A stretch of 64,000 nt of DNA from Micromonospora aurantiaca ATCC 27029 (GCF_000145235.1 NC_014391.1:5909501-5973500), one strand, 5' to 3'. Shown: positions 47,046 to 56,267, counted from the first letter of the stretch. Translations and numbers: made by a program. The notes: generated by a model from the sequence alone, not told the origin.

Positions 47046-50000
47046 TCACGGATTCGCGCGCTCCGGGAGATCCCCCGGGATTTCCGGCACGGCGGCCACC
47101 AAGGCGGCCAGTCCCTCCGCGTCGAGCAGATCGGCCGGGCGGACGGTGGCGGAGTCCCGCACGTAGTGGAACGCGGCGCCGACCCGGTCCACCGGCACCC
47201 CGGCCAGTTCCGCCCAGGCCAGCCGGTACACAGCCAGCTGCACCGCCGCCGCGTCGGCCTCCCGGCCGGCCGGCTGCCGCCCGGTCTTCCAGTCGACCAC
47301 GTCGTAGCGCCCACCCGGGCGGGCGAACACGGCGTCCATCCGCCCCCTGATCACCACCCCGGCGATGACAGTGGCGAACGGCACCTCCACCTCCACCGGC
47401 ACCCGGTCGGCCCACTCGCCGGCCAGGAAGCGCTCCTGCAACTCGGCCAGCGCCTCGTCCGGGGCCGCGTCCTCGTCCGCCGCGCCGGGCAGCTCGTCCA
47501 CGTCGAGTAGCCGGTCGGTGCCGAAGCGCTGCTCCAGCCAGGCGTGGAACGCGGTGCCGCGCCGGGCGTACGGGTTCGGTTCGGTCGGCATCGGGCGGCG
47601 CAGCGTACGGGCCAGCGCCTCCGGGTCGCGGCGCAACGCCACGAGCTGGGTCACCGAGAGCTGGCCGGGTAGTTCGACCTCGACCGCCTCGGCCTGCCGG
47701 GCCAGCTCCGCCCGCTCGGCGAGCAGGAGATCGGCCTCGCGCCGCCAGCGGGCCACCTCGGCGTCGTCCGCCGCTCCCGTGGTGGCGAGCACTGCCGCCT
47801 CGCGACGGGCCGTCTCCGGGTCGGCCAGGTGGCGGCGGACCAGCGCCGCCGCCTCGGTCAGCGCCGGGCGGCGGGTGCCCAGCGGGTCGGCCGGCCACTC
47901 GGCCCGCAGCACCGTCTCGGTGGTCGGGTTCACCGCGTCCCCGGCCGGCTCCGGCGTCCACGCGTCCACCACGTGCCCGTCCCCGCCCGCCAGGCAGGCG
48001 TCGTGCACCTCCCGCAGGAACACCGACGGGCCGCGGAACCGCTTGGTCCCCTCCCCCCACCAGTAGCCGGAGCAGAGCAGCAGCCGACGCGGGCGGGTCA
48101 CCGCCACGTACGCCAGCCGGCGCTCCTCCCGCTCGTCGTGCGCCCGCCAGGCGTCGGTGAAGTCGGTCAGCGCACGGGCCACGCCGCGCTGGTCCTCCGC
48201 CTCCGGCAGGGCCAGCTCGGGCAGCCCGTCCGCGTCGCCGCGCAACGGGAACGGCAACACGCCCAGCCCGCCCAGCCAGTGGTCGGAGTTGCGGACCGGC
48301 CCCGGCCAGACGCCCCGGGTCATCCCCGCCACCGCCACCACGTCCCACTCCAGGCCCTTCGCGGCGTGCGCGGTGAGCACCTGCACCGCGCCGGCCACCA
48401 CCTCGACCTCGCCGGGCGCCAGCCCGCGCTCCTCGTCCTCGGCGGCGGCCAGGTAGGCGAGGAAACCGGCCAGCGTGGCGCCGGGCGTCTCGCCGCTGAA
48501 CCGGGCCGCCACGTCGCCGAGCGCGTCCAGGTGCGCGCGGGCCAGCCCGGCGTCGCCCGCGCCGTCCCGGCCGGCCCGGACCGCCACCTCGACGTCGAGC
48601 CCGATGGTCCGCTCGATGTCCGCGATCAGCTCCGGCAGGGACTGGTCCAGCCGGTAGCGCAGCAGCGCCAGCTCCATCCCGTACGAGCGCAGCCGCGCGT
48701 AGCCCTCGGCCGAGTACGCCTGCGCCGGCCCCAGGTCCGCCAGCGCCTCCACGAGCGTCGCCTCGTCCAGCGCGTCCACGGTGATCTCCGGGCCCTCGTC
48801 GCCGGTGAGCTCCCGGCGGCTGCGGGCGATGGCGCGGGCCCGGCGGTGCAGGGCGACCAGATCACGCGGGCCGATCCGCCAGCGCGCGCCTGTCAGCAGC
48901 CGCAGCAGCGCCGCCCCGTCGGTCGGGTCGGCGAGCACGCGCAGCGTGCACACCACGTCCCGTACCTCAGGGGTGTCCAGCAGCCCACCCAGGCCGACCA
49001 CGTCGACCGGCAGTCCGCGGGCACGCAACGCCGCCTCGATCGCCGGGATCTGGCTGCGCAGCCGCACCAGCACCGCAGTGGTCGGGCGGCGGTCGGCCGG
49101 GATGTGCTCGGGCAGCGCGCCGGGCATCCCGGCCGCGCCCCGCCAGGCCGCCAGCACGCTGTCCGCGATCCAGTCGGCCTCGTCGGCGTACGTCTCCAGC
49201 AGCGCGCAGTGCACGGTGCCGCCGGCCTGCCCGCCCGGCGTGCGGTGCGGGATCGGGTCGCGGACGCTGAGCGCGGCGTGCAGTTCCGGCACCCGCGCGC
49301 CGGCCGCCCGCAGCGGCACCGACAGCGTGTTGGCGACGCCGAGGATCTCCGGCCGGTTGCGCCAGCTCGTGGTCAGGCTGAGCACGTCGGCGGGGCTGCC
49401 GTCGGTGCGGGCGAACTCGGCCGGGAACCGGTCGAGCGTGCCGGCGCTGGCCCCGCGCCAGCCGTAGATGGACTGGCAGGGGTCGCCGACCGCGGTGACC
49501 GGGTGGCCGCCGCCGAACAGCGCGTTGAGCAGCACCACCTGGGCGTGGCTGGTGTCCTGGTACTCGTCGAGCAGCACCACCCGGAACCGGTCCCGCTCGA
49601 TCACCCCGACGCCGGGATGGTCGCGGGCCACCCGGGCCGCGCGGGCGAGCTGGTCGGCGAAGTCCATCGCCTCGAAGTCGTCCTTGCGCCGGGCGTACGC
49701 GCGCACGAGCGGCAGCAGCTTCAGCCGGGTCCGCTGGAGCTGGAGCGCCTTGCGGACGTCGGCGTAGACCCGGCCCGGCCGGGACTGCACGTCGGCGAAG
49801 AACCGGCCGGTCCAGGCGGCCAGCTCGTCCGGGTCGACCAGGTGCTCGTCCAGCTCACCGGCGAGCGCCAGCACGGCGTCGGTGATGGTCGACGGCATCC
49901 GGTCCACCTCGGACATGTCGCCGTCGTAGTTGCGCACCAGCAGGTCGACCAGCTGCCAGCGGGACGCCTCGGTGAGCAGCCGGGTGGTCGGCTCGTACCC

Positions 50001-50450
50001 GGCGCGCAACCCGTGCTCGGTGACGATCCGCCCGGCGTACGAGTGGTACGTGGACACGGTCGGCTCGCCCGCCAGCGGGTCGTCGTGCGGATCCCGGCCC
50101 TGCCGGCCGAGCCGCCGGATGAGCTGGTCGAGCCGGGTGCGGACCCGGTGCGCCAGCTCGCCGGCCGCCTTGCGGGTGAAGGTGAGGCCGAGGATGTGCT
50201 CGGGGCGTACGTAGGAGTTGGCGACCAGCCACATCACCCGCGCGGCCATCGTCTCGGTCTTGCCCGAGCCGGCGCCCGCGACCACCAGCAGCGGCTCCAC
50301 CGGCGCGGCGATGATCGCGGCCTGCTCCCGGGTGGGCGCCGGCAGCCGCAGCAGCCGGGCCAGCTCGACGGGCGTGTAGCGGGGCCCCGCGTCGGCGGTG
50401 CGCGGCGCGGGCGTGGCGGAGGCGCCGAACAGCGCCGGCTGAACAGTCAT
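47046..50450 (-). CDS. adnB: AdnB subunit of the AdnAB helicase-nuclease
   Basis: This 1134-aa protein has an N-terminal UvrD-like helicase, with Walker A GAGSGKT at residues 59-65, LGLTFTRKAAGELAHRV, VVLLDEYQDTSHAQ near residue 295, VTAVGDPCQSIYGWRGA and AAKGLEWDVVAVAGM near residue 700. A RecB-type nuclease follows at the C-terminus, with VIRGRMDAVFARP and DVVDWKTG near residue 1050. AdnAB resects double-strand breaks in mycobacteria and other actinobacteria in place of RecBCD or AddAB. The gene is directly downstream of adnA, the order seen in M. tuberculosis. Confidence 0.92.
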   Translation of the reverse strand: MTVQPALFGASATPAPRTADAGPRYTPVELARLLRLPAPTREQAAIIAAPVEPLLVVAGAGSGKTETMAARVMWLVANSYVRPEHILGLTFTRKAAGELAHRVRTRLDQLIRRLGRQGRDPHDDPLAGEPTVSTYHSYAGRIVTEHGLRAGYEPTTRLLTEASRWQLVDLLVRNYDGDMSEVDRMPSTITDAVLALAGELDEHLVDPDELAAWTGRFFADVQSRPGRVYADVRKALQLQRTRLKLLPLVRAYARRKDDFEAMDFADQLARAARVARDHPGVGVIERDRFRVVLLDEYQDTSHAQVVLLNALFGGGHPVTAVGDPCQSIYGWRGASAGTLDRFPAEFARTDGSPADVLSLTTSWRNRPEILGVANTLSVPLRAAGARVPELHAALSVRDPIPHRTPGGQAGGTVHCALLETYADEADWIADSVLAAWRGAAGMPGALPEHIPADRRPTTAVLVRLRSQIPAIEAALRARGLPVDVVGLGGLLDTPEVRDVVCTLRVLADPTDGAALLRLLTGARWRIGPRDLVALHRRARAIARSRRELTGDEGPEITVDALDEATLVEALADLGPAQAYSAEGYARLRSYGMELALLRYRLDQSLPELIADIERTIGLDVEVAVRAGRDGAGDAGLARAHLDALGDVAARFSGETPGATLAGFLAYLAAAEDEERGLAPGEVEVVAGAVQVLTAHAAKGLEWDVVAVAGMTRGVWPGPVRNSDHWLGGLGVLPFPLRGDADGLPELALPEAEDQRGVARALTDFTDAWRAHDEREERRLAYVAVTRPRRLLLCSGYWWGEGTKRFRGPSVFLREVHDACLAGGDGHVVDAWTPEPAGDAVNPTTETVLRAEWPADPLGTRRPALTEAAALVRRHLADPETARREAAVLATTGAADDAEVARWRREADLLLAERAELARQAEAVEVELPGQLSVTQLVALRRDPEALARTLRRPMPTEPNPYARRGTAFHAWLEQRFGTDRLLDVDELPGAADEDAAPDEALAELQERFLAGEWADRVPVEVEVPFATVIAGVVIRGRMDAVFARPGGRYDVVDWKTGRQPAGREADAAAVQLAVYRLAWAELAGVPVDRVGAAFHYVRDSATVRPADLLDAEGLAALVAAVPEIPGDLPERANP

Positions 50451-50505
50451 GGTCCAGTCTTTGTTCGCGACTGCGGGGCTCGCAAAACCGGCTCACTCCT
50501 CGCGC

Positions 50506-53500
50506 TCACGGCTGGTTCTCCGGTGGCGGCTCGACCACCTGGCGGCCCTGGCCGGACACCGGGCAGCTGGTGCGTACCGGGCAGACCCGGCACTTGGAGT
50601 TGGCCACTGCGGCGAACGTCGAGGCGGCCATCGTGTCTGCGGTACGGCGCACCAGCGCGGTGGCCCACCCGGCCTCCGGGCCCTCCCCGGCCGCCGCCTG
50701 GGTCTGCTCCTTGGCGTCCCGCGCGCCGGTGCCGAGCTGCACCAGCGCCGCCCCGCCCGGTTCCTCGCCGAACTCGGCGAACCCGCCCGCCTCCACCGCT
50801 GCCTGGTACGCGCCGAGCTGCGGATGCTCGGCCACCTCCCGCTCGGTGACAGCCGTCGACTTGCCGGTCTTCAGGTCGATCACCACGAGCCGCCCCTCGT
50901 CGTCGACCTCCAGCCGGTCGACCCGGCCGGTCAGCTCGATCGGACGGGACGGGTCGTCGAGGCGGACCGCGAACTCGTGCTCGATCGCGAGCAGCCGGCG
51001 CGGGTTGCCGGCCAGCCAGCGCAGCAGCTTGTCCACCATCGCCTCGGCGCGCTGCCGCTCCGGGCCGGCCATCCACCGGGCGGCCAGCTCGATCGCGTCG
51101 AACCGGGCGGCCACGTACTCCAGCAGCGCCTCCCGGTCGACGCTGGCATCCTCGGCCAGCATCGCGGCGGCGTGCACCAGGTTGCCCACGCCCTGCGCGG
51201 CGCTGGCCGGGCCGCTGCCGCCGTGCCGTTCCAGCAGCCAGCGCAGGCTGCACCGCAACGCGCTCTCCATCGCCGACGGGGTGACCCGCACCGGCTCGCC
51301 CTCGTCGACGAGCGGCCGGTCGTCGGACAGGCCGCGCAGCCCCCACCAGTCGTCCGGGTGCGCGCCGGGCACGCCGGCGGCGGCCAGCCGCGCCAGCTCA
51401 CCCGCCGCCGCGTGCCGCCGGGTGATCGGCGTCGCCGGGTCGGTGACTGCGGTACGCAGCTCCGCCACCAGCGCGGACAGGGTGAGCCCACGCGGCGGGA
51501 GGGTGACCGGGAGCGCCGCGGGCGGCCCGTCCTGCGGATGCTCGTCCCCGTGCGGCACCGGCCCGTCCACGATGCCCCCGCGCATGGCCGTACGTGTCGG
51601 TCCGTTCCCGGTCGGTCCGTTTCCGGTCGCGTTCGGGCCGGTCGGATTCGGGCCGGTCGGAGCCGGGCCGGTCGGGTTCGGGCCGGTCGGGGCGGTGCCG
51701 CCTCCGCCGGTGGCGGGTGGGTCGGCGGCGGCCAGTTCGTGCAGGAAGCGGCTCGGCTGCTCCTCGTGGTCGTCCCCGCCGACAGCGGCGGACGCCACGG
51801 CGGTGACCAGCAGCCGCCGCCGCGCCCGGCTGATCGCCACGTGGAACAGCCGCCGCTCCTCGTCCAGCAGCGCCGACGTCTGCCCGACCAGGCTGGCCCG
51901 CAGCCCGGCGCCGTCGGCGCGACCGGCGAGCACGTCGACGAGCCGCTCCGAGCCGAGCAGGCTGCCGCGCAGGCGCAGGTCCGGCCAGACGCCCTCCTGC
52001 ACCCCGGCCACCGCGACCAGATCCCACTCCAGACCCTTGGCGGCGTGCGCGGTGAGCAGGCGTACCGCGTCGCCCCGGTCGGCGGCGGCGGCGAGCGTGT
52101 CGGCGGGCAGCTCCTGCCCGAGGACGTGGTCGAGGAACACCTCGGTACGCGCGCCGGGCAACCGGTCGGTGAACCGGGCCGCCGCGTCGAAGAGGACGAG
52201 AACGGCGTCCAGGTCACGGTCGGCGGCCTCGGCCCGCCAGCGCTGGGCGGTCTCGTGCTCGCCGGTGGCCGCCCGCCCCCGGGTGATCGCCCCGGCCCAG
52301 CGTTCGGCCAGCCCGCTCTCCCGCCACACCGCCCAGAGCACGTCCTCGACTGTGGCGCCGGGCCGGCCGGCCGTCTCCCGGGCGGTCGCGAGCAGGTGCG
52401 CCACGGCCTGCGCGGGGGCCGCCCAGCGACGCTCGATGGTGGCCAGTTCGGCCGGGTCGCGAAGTGCCTCCACCAGCAGCTCGCCGGAGGGACGGCGGTC
52501 GCCGGCGGCCAGCGCCAGCGCCCGCAACCCCTGGCGCAGCCGCCGTTCGGCCAGCGGGTCGGCCCCGCCCAGCGGGGAGTGCAGCAGCGCGACCGCCGCC
52601 TCCTCGTCCAGCCGGTCGGGTTCGAGCGCGCAGCGCAGCAGGAGCAGCAGCGGGGCGACCGCCGGCTGGAGGTGCAGCGGCAGGTCCTCGCCGTGCACGA
52701 CGGTCGGCACACCGGCCGTGTGCAGGGCGCGCCGCAGCGACGGCAGTTGCCGGCCGGTGGAGCGGACCAGCACCGCCATCCGGGACCACGGCACGCCGTC
52801 GAGCAGGTGCGCCTCGCGCAGGGCGTGCGCCAGCCACGCCGACTCGCTGGTGGCGGACCGGAACGTCAGTACCTCCACCGTTCCGGCGGGCACGCCGGGA
52901 AGCGGGCGCAGCCGCCGGTGCCCCGCCGGGCCGCGCAGCCGCCGGGCCAGCCGGGCGGTCGCCGCCAGCAGTTCCGGCCCGGCCCGGTACGAGGTGGTCA
53001 GCGTGACCTGCGCCGCCGGAGCACCGGAGGCGGTGCGGAAGCGGTGCGGGAACGTGGTGACGCCCGCCGGGTCGGCGCCGCGGAACGCGTACGTGGACGA
53101 GTCCGGGTCGGCGAACGCGACGAGGGACCGGCCGCCTCCGGCCACCACGGCGAGCAGGTCGAGCTGGGCCGGGTCGGTGTCGGCCAGCTCGTCGACGTAC
53201 ACGTGGGTCAGGCGACGACGCTCGGCGGCGAGCAGTTCGGGGTCGTCGAGCAACATGCCGGTGGCGGCGCGCACCAGTTCCGCCGGGTCGTACGCCACCG
53301 AGCCCCGGTTGCTCACGTCGCGCAGGGCGAGCACGGCGACGTACTCCCGCAGGAAGCGCGCGGCGGCCGGCCAGTCGGCGCGGCCCAGCTTCTCGCCCAG
53401 CCGGGCCAGCTCGACCGGGCCGACGCCGCGCTCCGCGGCACGCATCAGCAGGTCGCGGAGCTGCTGGGCGAACGCCCGGGTACGCAGCGCGGGGCGCAGG

Positions 53501-54237
53501 TCCTCCGGCCAGCCGACCGGGTCGTCGCCGGGTTCCTCCCCCACCACGTCGAGCAGCTCACGAATGATCAGGTCCTGCTCGGGGCCGGTGAGCAGCCGGG
53601 GCGAGGGCTCACCGCGTTCGGCAGCCGCGCGGCGCAGCAGCCCGAAGGCGTACGCCGGGAACGTGCGCACCAGCGGCTCACGGATCACCCGGTGCCCGCC
53701 CTCGGCGATGCGCGCCTCGATCCGGTGGCGCAGTTCGGTGGCGCCACGCCGGCCGAAGGTCAGCACGAGGATCCGCTCCGGGTCGACACCCTCGGCCACG
53801 CGGGCCGCGACCGCCTCGACGAGCGTCGTCGTCTTGCCGGTGCCAGGGCCGCCCACGACGAGCATCGGCCCGTCGGTGTGCGCGATCACCTCGGCCTGCA
53901 CCGGGTCCACCGCACGCACACGGCTCAGGCCCTGCCCGGCCCCGGTCTCCCGGGTCTCGTCGCCAGTCCGCGCTTCTTCGCCCCCCGCATCCGGCGTGGT
54001 CGCGGGTGGGGCAGCTCCGCGTGTGCCGGTGCCGGGTGTCGCGGGAGTCGTGGCGTCGGCGGGCGGCGTGATGGGCTCCGGGTGTGCGGCATCGCCCGCC
54101 GACCCCCCGGATCGCGGCTCCGCATCAGCCGGCCCACCGGGCCGACCCACCCCCTGCCCCGCCCCGGCGTCGTGGGTGACCCCCGCCTCCGCGCCGCCGG
54201 GCCGGCGCACCAACCGGTACGCCTGCATCACCGACAT
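50506..54237 (-). CDS. adnA: AdnA subunit of the AdnAB helicase-nuclease
   Basis: This 1243-aa protein has a helicase domain with Walker A GGPGTGKT, a motif II written VYVDELADTDPAQ (not the usual DEYQD), and FADPDSSTYAFRGA. The C-terminal RecB-like nuclease has LTGRVDRLEVDDEG and VVIDLKTGKS, and a closing Cys cluster CRVCPVRTSC (with an earlier Cys in LRCSLRWLL) for a 4Fe-4S centre, as in AddB. About 80 low-complexity Pro/Ala/Thr residues precede the helicase, and a PTGPN-type repeat linker lies near residues 846-880. I chose the ATG at 54237 (MSVMQAYRLV); longer starts enter the repeat region upstream. Confidence 0.9.
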   Translation of the reverse strand: MSVMQAYRLVRRPGGAEAGVTHDAGAGQGVGRPGGPADAEPRSGGSAGDAAHPEPITPPADATTPATPGTGTRGAAPPATTPDAGGEEARTGDETRETGAGQGLSRVRAVDPVQAEVIAHTDGPMLVVGGPGTGKTTTLVEAVAARVAEGVDPERILVLTFGRRGATELRHRIEARIAEGGHRVIREPLVRTFPAYAFGLLRRAAAERGEPSPRLLTGPEQDLIIRELLDVVGEEPGDDPVGWPEDLRPALRTRAFAQQLRDLLMRAAERGVGPVELARLGEKLGRADWPAAARFLREYVAVLALRDVSNRGSVAYDPAELVRAATGMLLDDPELLAAERRRLTHVYVDELADTDPAQLDLLAVVAGGGRSLVAFADPDSSTYAFRGADPAGVTTFPHRFRTASGAPAAQVTLTTSYRAGPELLAATARLARRLRGPAGHRRLRPLPGVPAGTVEVLTFRSATSESAWLAHALREAHLLDGVPWSRMAVLVRSTGRQLPSLRRALHTAGVPTVVHGEDLPLHLQPAVAPLLLLLRCALEPDRLDEEAAVALLHSPLGGADPLAERRLRQGLRALALAAGDRRPSGELLVEALRDPAELATIERRWAAPAQAVAHLLATARETAGRPGATVEDVLWAVWRESGLAERWAGAITRGRAATGEHETAQRWRAEAADRDLDAVLVLFDAAARFTDRLPGARTEVFLDHVLGQELPADTLAAAADRGDAVRLLTAHAAKGLEWDLVAVAGVQEGVWPDLRLRGSLLGSERLVDVLAGRADGAGLRASLVGQTSALLDEERRLFHVAISRARRRLLVTAVASAAVGGDDHEEQPSRFLHELAAADPPATGGGGTAPTGPNPTGPAPTGPNPTGPNATGNGPTGNGPTRTAMRGGIVDGPVPHGDEHPQDGPPAALPVTLPPRGLTLSALVAELRTAVTDPATPITRRHAAAGELARLAAAGVPGAHPDDWWGLRGLSDDRPLVDEGEPVRVTPSAMESALRCSLRWLLERHGGSGPASAAQGVGNLVHAAAMLAEDASVDREALLEYVAARFDAIELAARWMAGPERQRAEAMVDKLLRWLAGNPRRLLAIEHEFAVRLDDPSRPIELTGRVDRLEVDDEGRLVVIDLKTGKSTAVTEREVAEHPQLGAYQAAVEAGGFAEFGEEPGGAALVQLGTGARDAKEQTQAAAGEGPEAGWATALVRRTADTMAASTFAAVANSKCRVCPVRTSCPVSGQGRQVVEPPPENQP
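51596..51700. repeat. In-frame 15-bp minisatellite within adnA
   Basis: About six units of the form GGGCCGGTCGGNNYC repeat in tandem, encoding PTGPN/PTGPA-like pentapeptides on the minus strand. The repeat lies between the helicase and nuclease parts of AdnA and probably forms a flexible linker. Confidence 0.7.
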
Positions 54238-54341
54238 CCCACCACGCCGGTACGACACCCGGAAACCGACCGCCGTCCCGTCCGTCACCAGCTCACCTGC
54301 CCGCGGCGTGCACCACTGCCCGGCTCTGCCACACACCCCTA

Positions 54342-54418
54342 GATCAACACCACCTCGGGGAAATGGCCACATCACACACGCCCGGACACCACCACCTCCC
54401 CGAAATGGTGTCGATCAA
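54342..54418. repeat. Intergenic imperfect palindrome, TCGGGGA family
   Basis: GATCAACACCACCTCGGGGA (54342-54361) is mirrored by TCCCCGAAATGGTGTCGATC (54395-54414) with a few mismatches. The core CTCGGGGAAATGGCCACATC is close to the repeated unit at 37353-37602. It lies between adnA and the first LOG-family gene. Confidence 0.6.
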
Positions 54419-54471
54419 GCCCGCCGAAACGGTGGTGAACAAGGACGGGCCGACCGGACGGGCGGGGTGGG

Positions 54472-55017
54472 TCAGGTCAGGCGGGTGTCTATCAGGTCCA
54501 GGGCGGCGGGGACGCTGTCGGCGACCAGCAGCAGGTCCAGCGCGGCCGGCTTGAGGAACCGCTGCTCACCGAGCCCGCGGATCCAGTCGAGCAGCGGCCG
54601 GTAGAAGCCGTCCACGTCGACGATCACCATCGGCTTGGCGTGCAGGGCCAGGGTGGCGGTGGTCCAGACCTCGAACAGCTCGTCGAGCGTGCCGAGCCCG
54701 CCGGGCAGCGCCACGAACGCGTCGGACTTCTCGTCCATCAGCGTCTTGCGGCTGGCCAGGCTGTCGGTGACCAGCAGCTCGTCGGAGTCCAGGTCGGCGA
54801 CCTCCAGGTCGACCAGGGACTGCGGGATGACGCCGACGGTGCGACCGCCGGCCGCCCGCGCGCCCTGCACCACGGCGCCCATCATCCCGACGCAGCCGCC
54901 GCCGCTGACCAAGGTGTGGCCGCGCCGGGCCAGTTCCTCACCGGTCTCGGTGGCGAGCGCCAGCCAGCGGGCGTCGAGGGTACGGGAGGACGCGCAGAAG
55001 ACACAGACGTTGGCCAC
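54472..55017 (-). CDS. LOG-family protein (TIGR00730), Rossmann fold
   Basis: This 181-aa protein begins VCVFCASSRTLD, has LVSGGGCVGMMGAVVQGA near residue 37, SRKTLMDEKSDAFVALPGGLGTLDELFE (with the PGGxGTxxE motif) near residue 100, and ends with a helical segment. LOG proteins are cytokinin-nucleotide phosphoribohydrolases or related nucleotide hydrolases. It lies 3 nt after the stop of the second LOG-type gene and so is co-transcribed with it. Confidence 0.9.
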   Translation of the reverse strand: MANVCVFCASSRTLDARWLALATETGEELARRGHTLVSGGGCVGMMGAVVQGARAAGGRTVGVIPQSLVDLEVADLDSDELLVTDSLASRKTLMDEKSDAFVALPGGLGTLDELFEVWTTATLALHAKPMVIVDVDGFYRPLLDWIRGLGEQRFLKPAALDLLLVADSVPAALDLIDTRLT

Positions 55018-55020
55018 GGG

Positions 55021-55902
55021 TCAGCTCCGTCCCGCCGGGCCCTCGGGGGCGGCCTCGGCGGCCGCGCGCTGGTCGGCGGCCACCCGGGCGACCGCCTCCT
55101 CGCGGACGGCTTCCTGCTCGGCGGAGAGCACCGCCTCGGCCTCCACGATGTGCCGGACCGCCTCGTTGACGTCGTCGGTGAGGCGGATCAGGTCGAGGTC
55201 GGCCGGGCCGATCTTGCCCTCGGTGGCCATGGTGCCGCGCAGCCAGTCGAGCAGGCCCTGCCAGTAGTCGGTGCCCATCAGCACGACCGGGAAGCGGGTC
55301 ACCTTGCCGGTCTGCACCAGGGTGAGCGCCTCGAACAGCTCGTCCAGGGTGCCGAAGCCGCCGGGCAGCACCACGAACGCCTGGGCGTACTTGACGAACA
55401 TGGTCTTGCGGGCGAAGAAGTAGCGGAAGTCGATGGCCAGGTCGACCCAGTCGTTGAGGCCCTGTTCGAACGGCAGCTCGATGCCGAGCCCGACGGAGAG
55501 GCCACCGGCCTCACCGGCGCCCCGGTTGGCGGCCTCCATCACGCCGGGACCGCCACCGGTGATCACCGCGTACCCGGCCCGGGCCAGCGCGCCGCCCAGT
55601 TCCTCGGCCATCCGGCACTCGGGGCTGTCCGGCTTGCTGCGGGCGGAGCCGAACACGCTCACCGCCGGGGGCAGGTCGGCGAGGGTGTCGAAGCCCTCGA
55701 CGAATTCGGACAGGATCCGCAGCGCGCGCCAGGCATCCTTGGTCTTCCAGTCGCTGCGTCCCCGGGAGTCGAGCAGCCGCTGGTCGGCCGTACTCGTCGG
55801 AATCGCCCGGTTGCGCAGCGTCACCGCGCCGCGGTGCCGTTCTCCCCGGTGCCGCTCCCCCCGCTGGCCGTGCCCGGCCGACATTCCGCTGCTCTCGCCC
55901 AT
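55021..55902 (-). CDS. LOG-family protein, long form with N-terminal extension
   Basis: This 293-aa protein has a 60-residue charged N-terminal part (RGERHRGERHRGAVTLRN), then VSVFGSARSKPDSPE, ITGGGPGVMEAANRGA and FVVLPGGFGTLDELFEALTL near residue 185. A C-terminal coiled-coil-like segment, rich in Glu and Ala, closes it. The ATG at 55902 lies 6 nt after TACGGT, so it is leaderless. Such longer LOG proteins sit beside dapE in actinobacteria (Rv1205-like). The reaction in vivo is unclear. Confidence 0.85.
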   Translation of the reverse strand: MGESSGMSAGHGQRGERHRGERHRGAVTLRNRAIPTSTADQRLLDSRGRSDWKTKDAWRALRILSEFVEGFDTLADLPPAVSVFGSARSKPDSPECRMAEELGGALARAGYAVITGGGPGVMEAANRGAGEAGGLSVGLGIELPFEQGLNDWVDLAIDFRYFFARKTMFVKYAQAFVVLPGGFGTLDELFEALTLVQTGKVTRFPVVLMGTDYWQGLLDWLRGTMATEGKIGPADLDLIRLTDDVNEAVRHIVEAEAVLSAEQEAVREEAVARVAADQRAAAEAAPEGPAGRS

Positions 55903-56057
55903 GGGGTCACCGTAGTAGAGCGGCTCCGGCGGGGCGCGCAGGCCCGGGAGCCGAAGAAATCTTTGGGATCCGGGCAACTAATTCGGTCGCACGTACGTCT
56001 TACTATTCACATACCCGGTATACCCCGGGCGACGCGCCTTCGGGGGAGGAGCCAGCG

Positions 56058-56219
56058 TTGATCAGTAACAGCGAGATGATCCGGATCCGCCGTCAGATGC
56101 AGCGGCGGATCCGTGACGTGGTGGCCGAGCGCCGCCGCGCCCGGATGATGGAGACCCACCGGTCCGACCTGACCGGCGAGACCGGCGAGGCGGAAGCACC
56201 CCTGACGACGACCGTCTGA
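56058..56219 (+). CDS. Small basic protein upstream of the dap genes
   Basis: This 53-aa frame starts with TTG at 56058, read MISNSEMIRIRRQMQRRIRD, and continues with a long basic helix (ERRRARMMETHR) and an acidic tail. GGAGGA lies 7-8 nt before the TTG, a strong ribosome site. The stop is followed by a terminator hairpin, so it looks like a complete single-gene unit. I recognise no family. The helix of Arg-rich residues could bind nucleic acid. Confidence 0.6.
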   Translation: MISNSEMIRIRRQMQRRIRDVVAERRRARMMETHRSDLTGETGEAEAPLTTTV

Positions 56220-56223
56220 CGGT

Positions 56224-56256
56224 CCCGGGGTCCGCGAGGCGGGCGCGGACCCCGGG
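56224..56256. terminator. Terminator between small gene and dapE
   Basis: Perfect 13-bp stem (56224-56236 with 56244-56256) in the gap between the convergent 53-aa gene and dapE. Confidence 0.75.
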
Positions 56257-56267
56257 ATCGCAGCGCG

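Noticed and set aside
50449..54604. Very long plus-strand frames opposite adnA
   Set aside because: They are antisense shadows produced by high GC; composition is Arg/Ser/Ala-rich with no domains, while the minus strand carries clear helicase and nuclease motifs.
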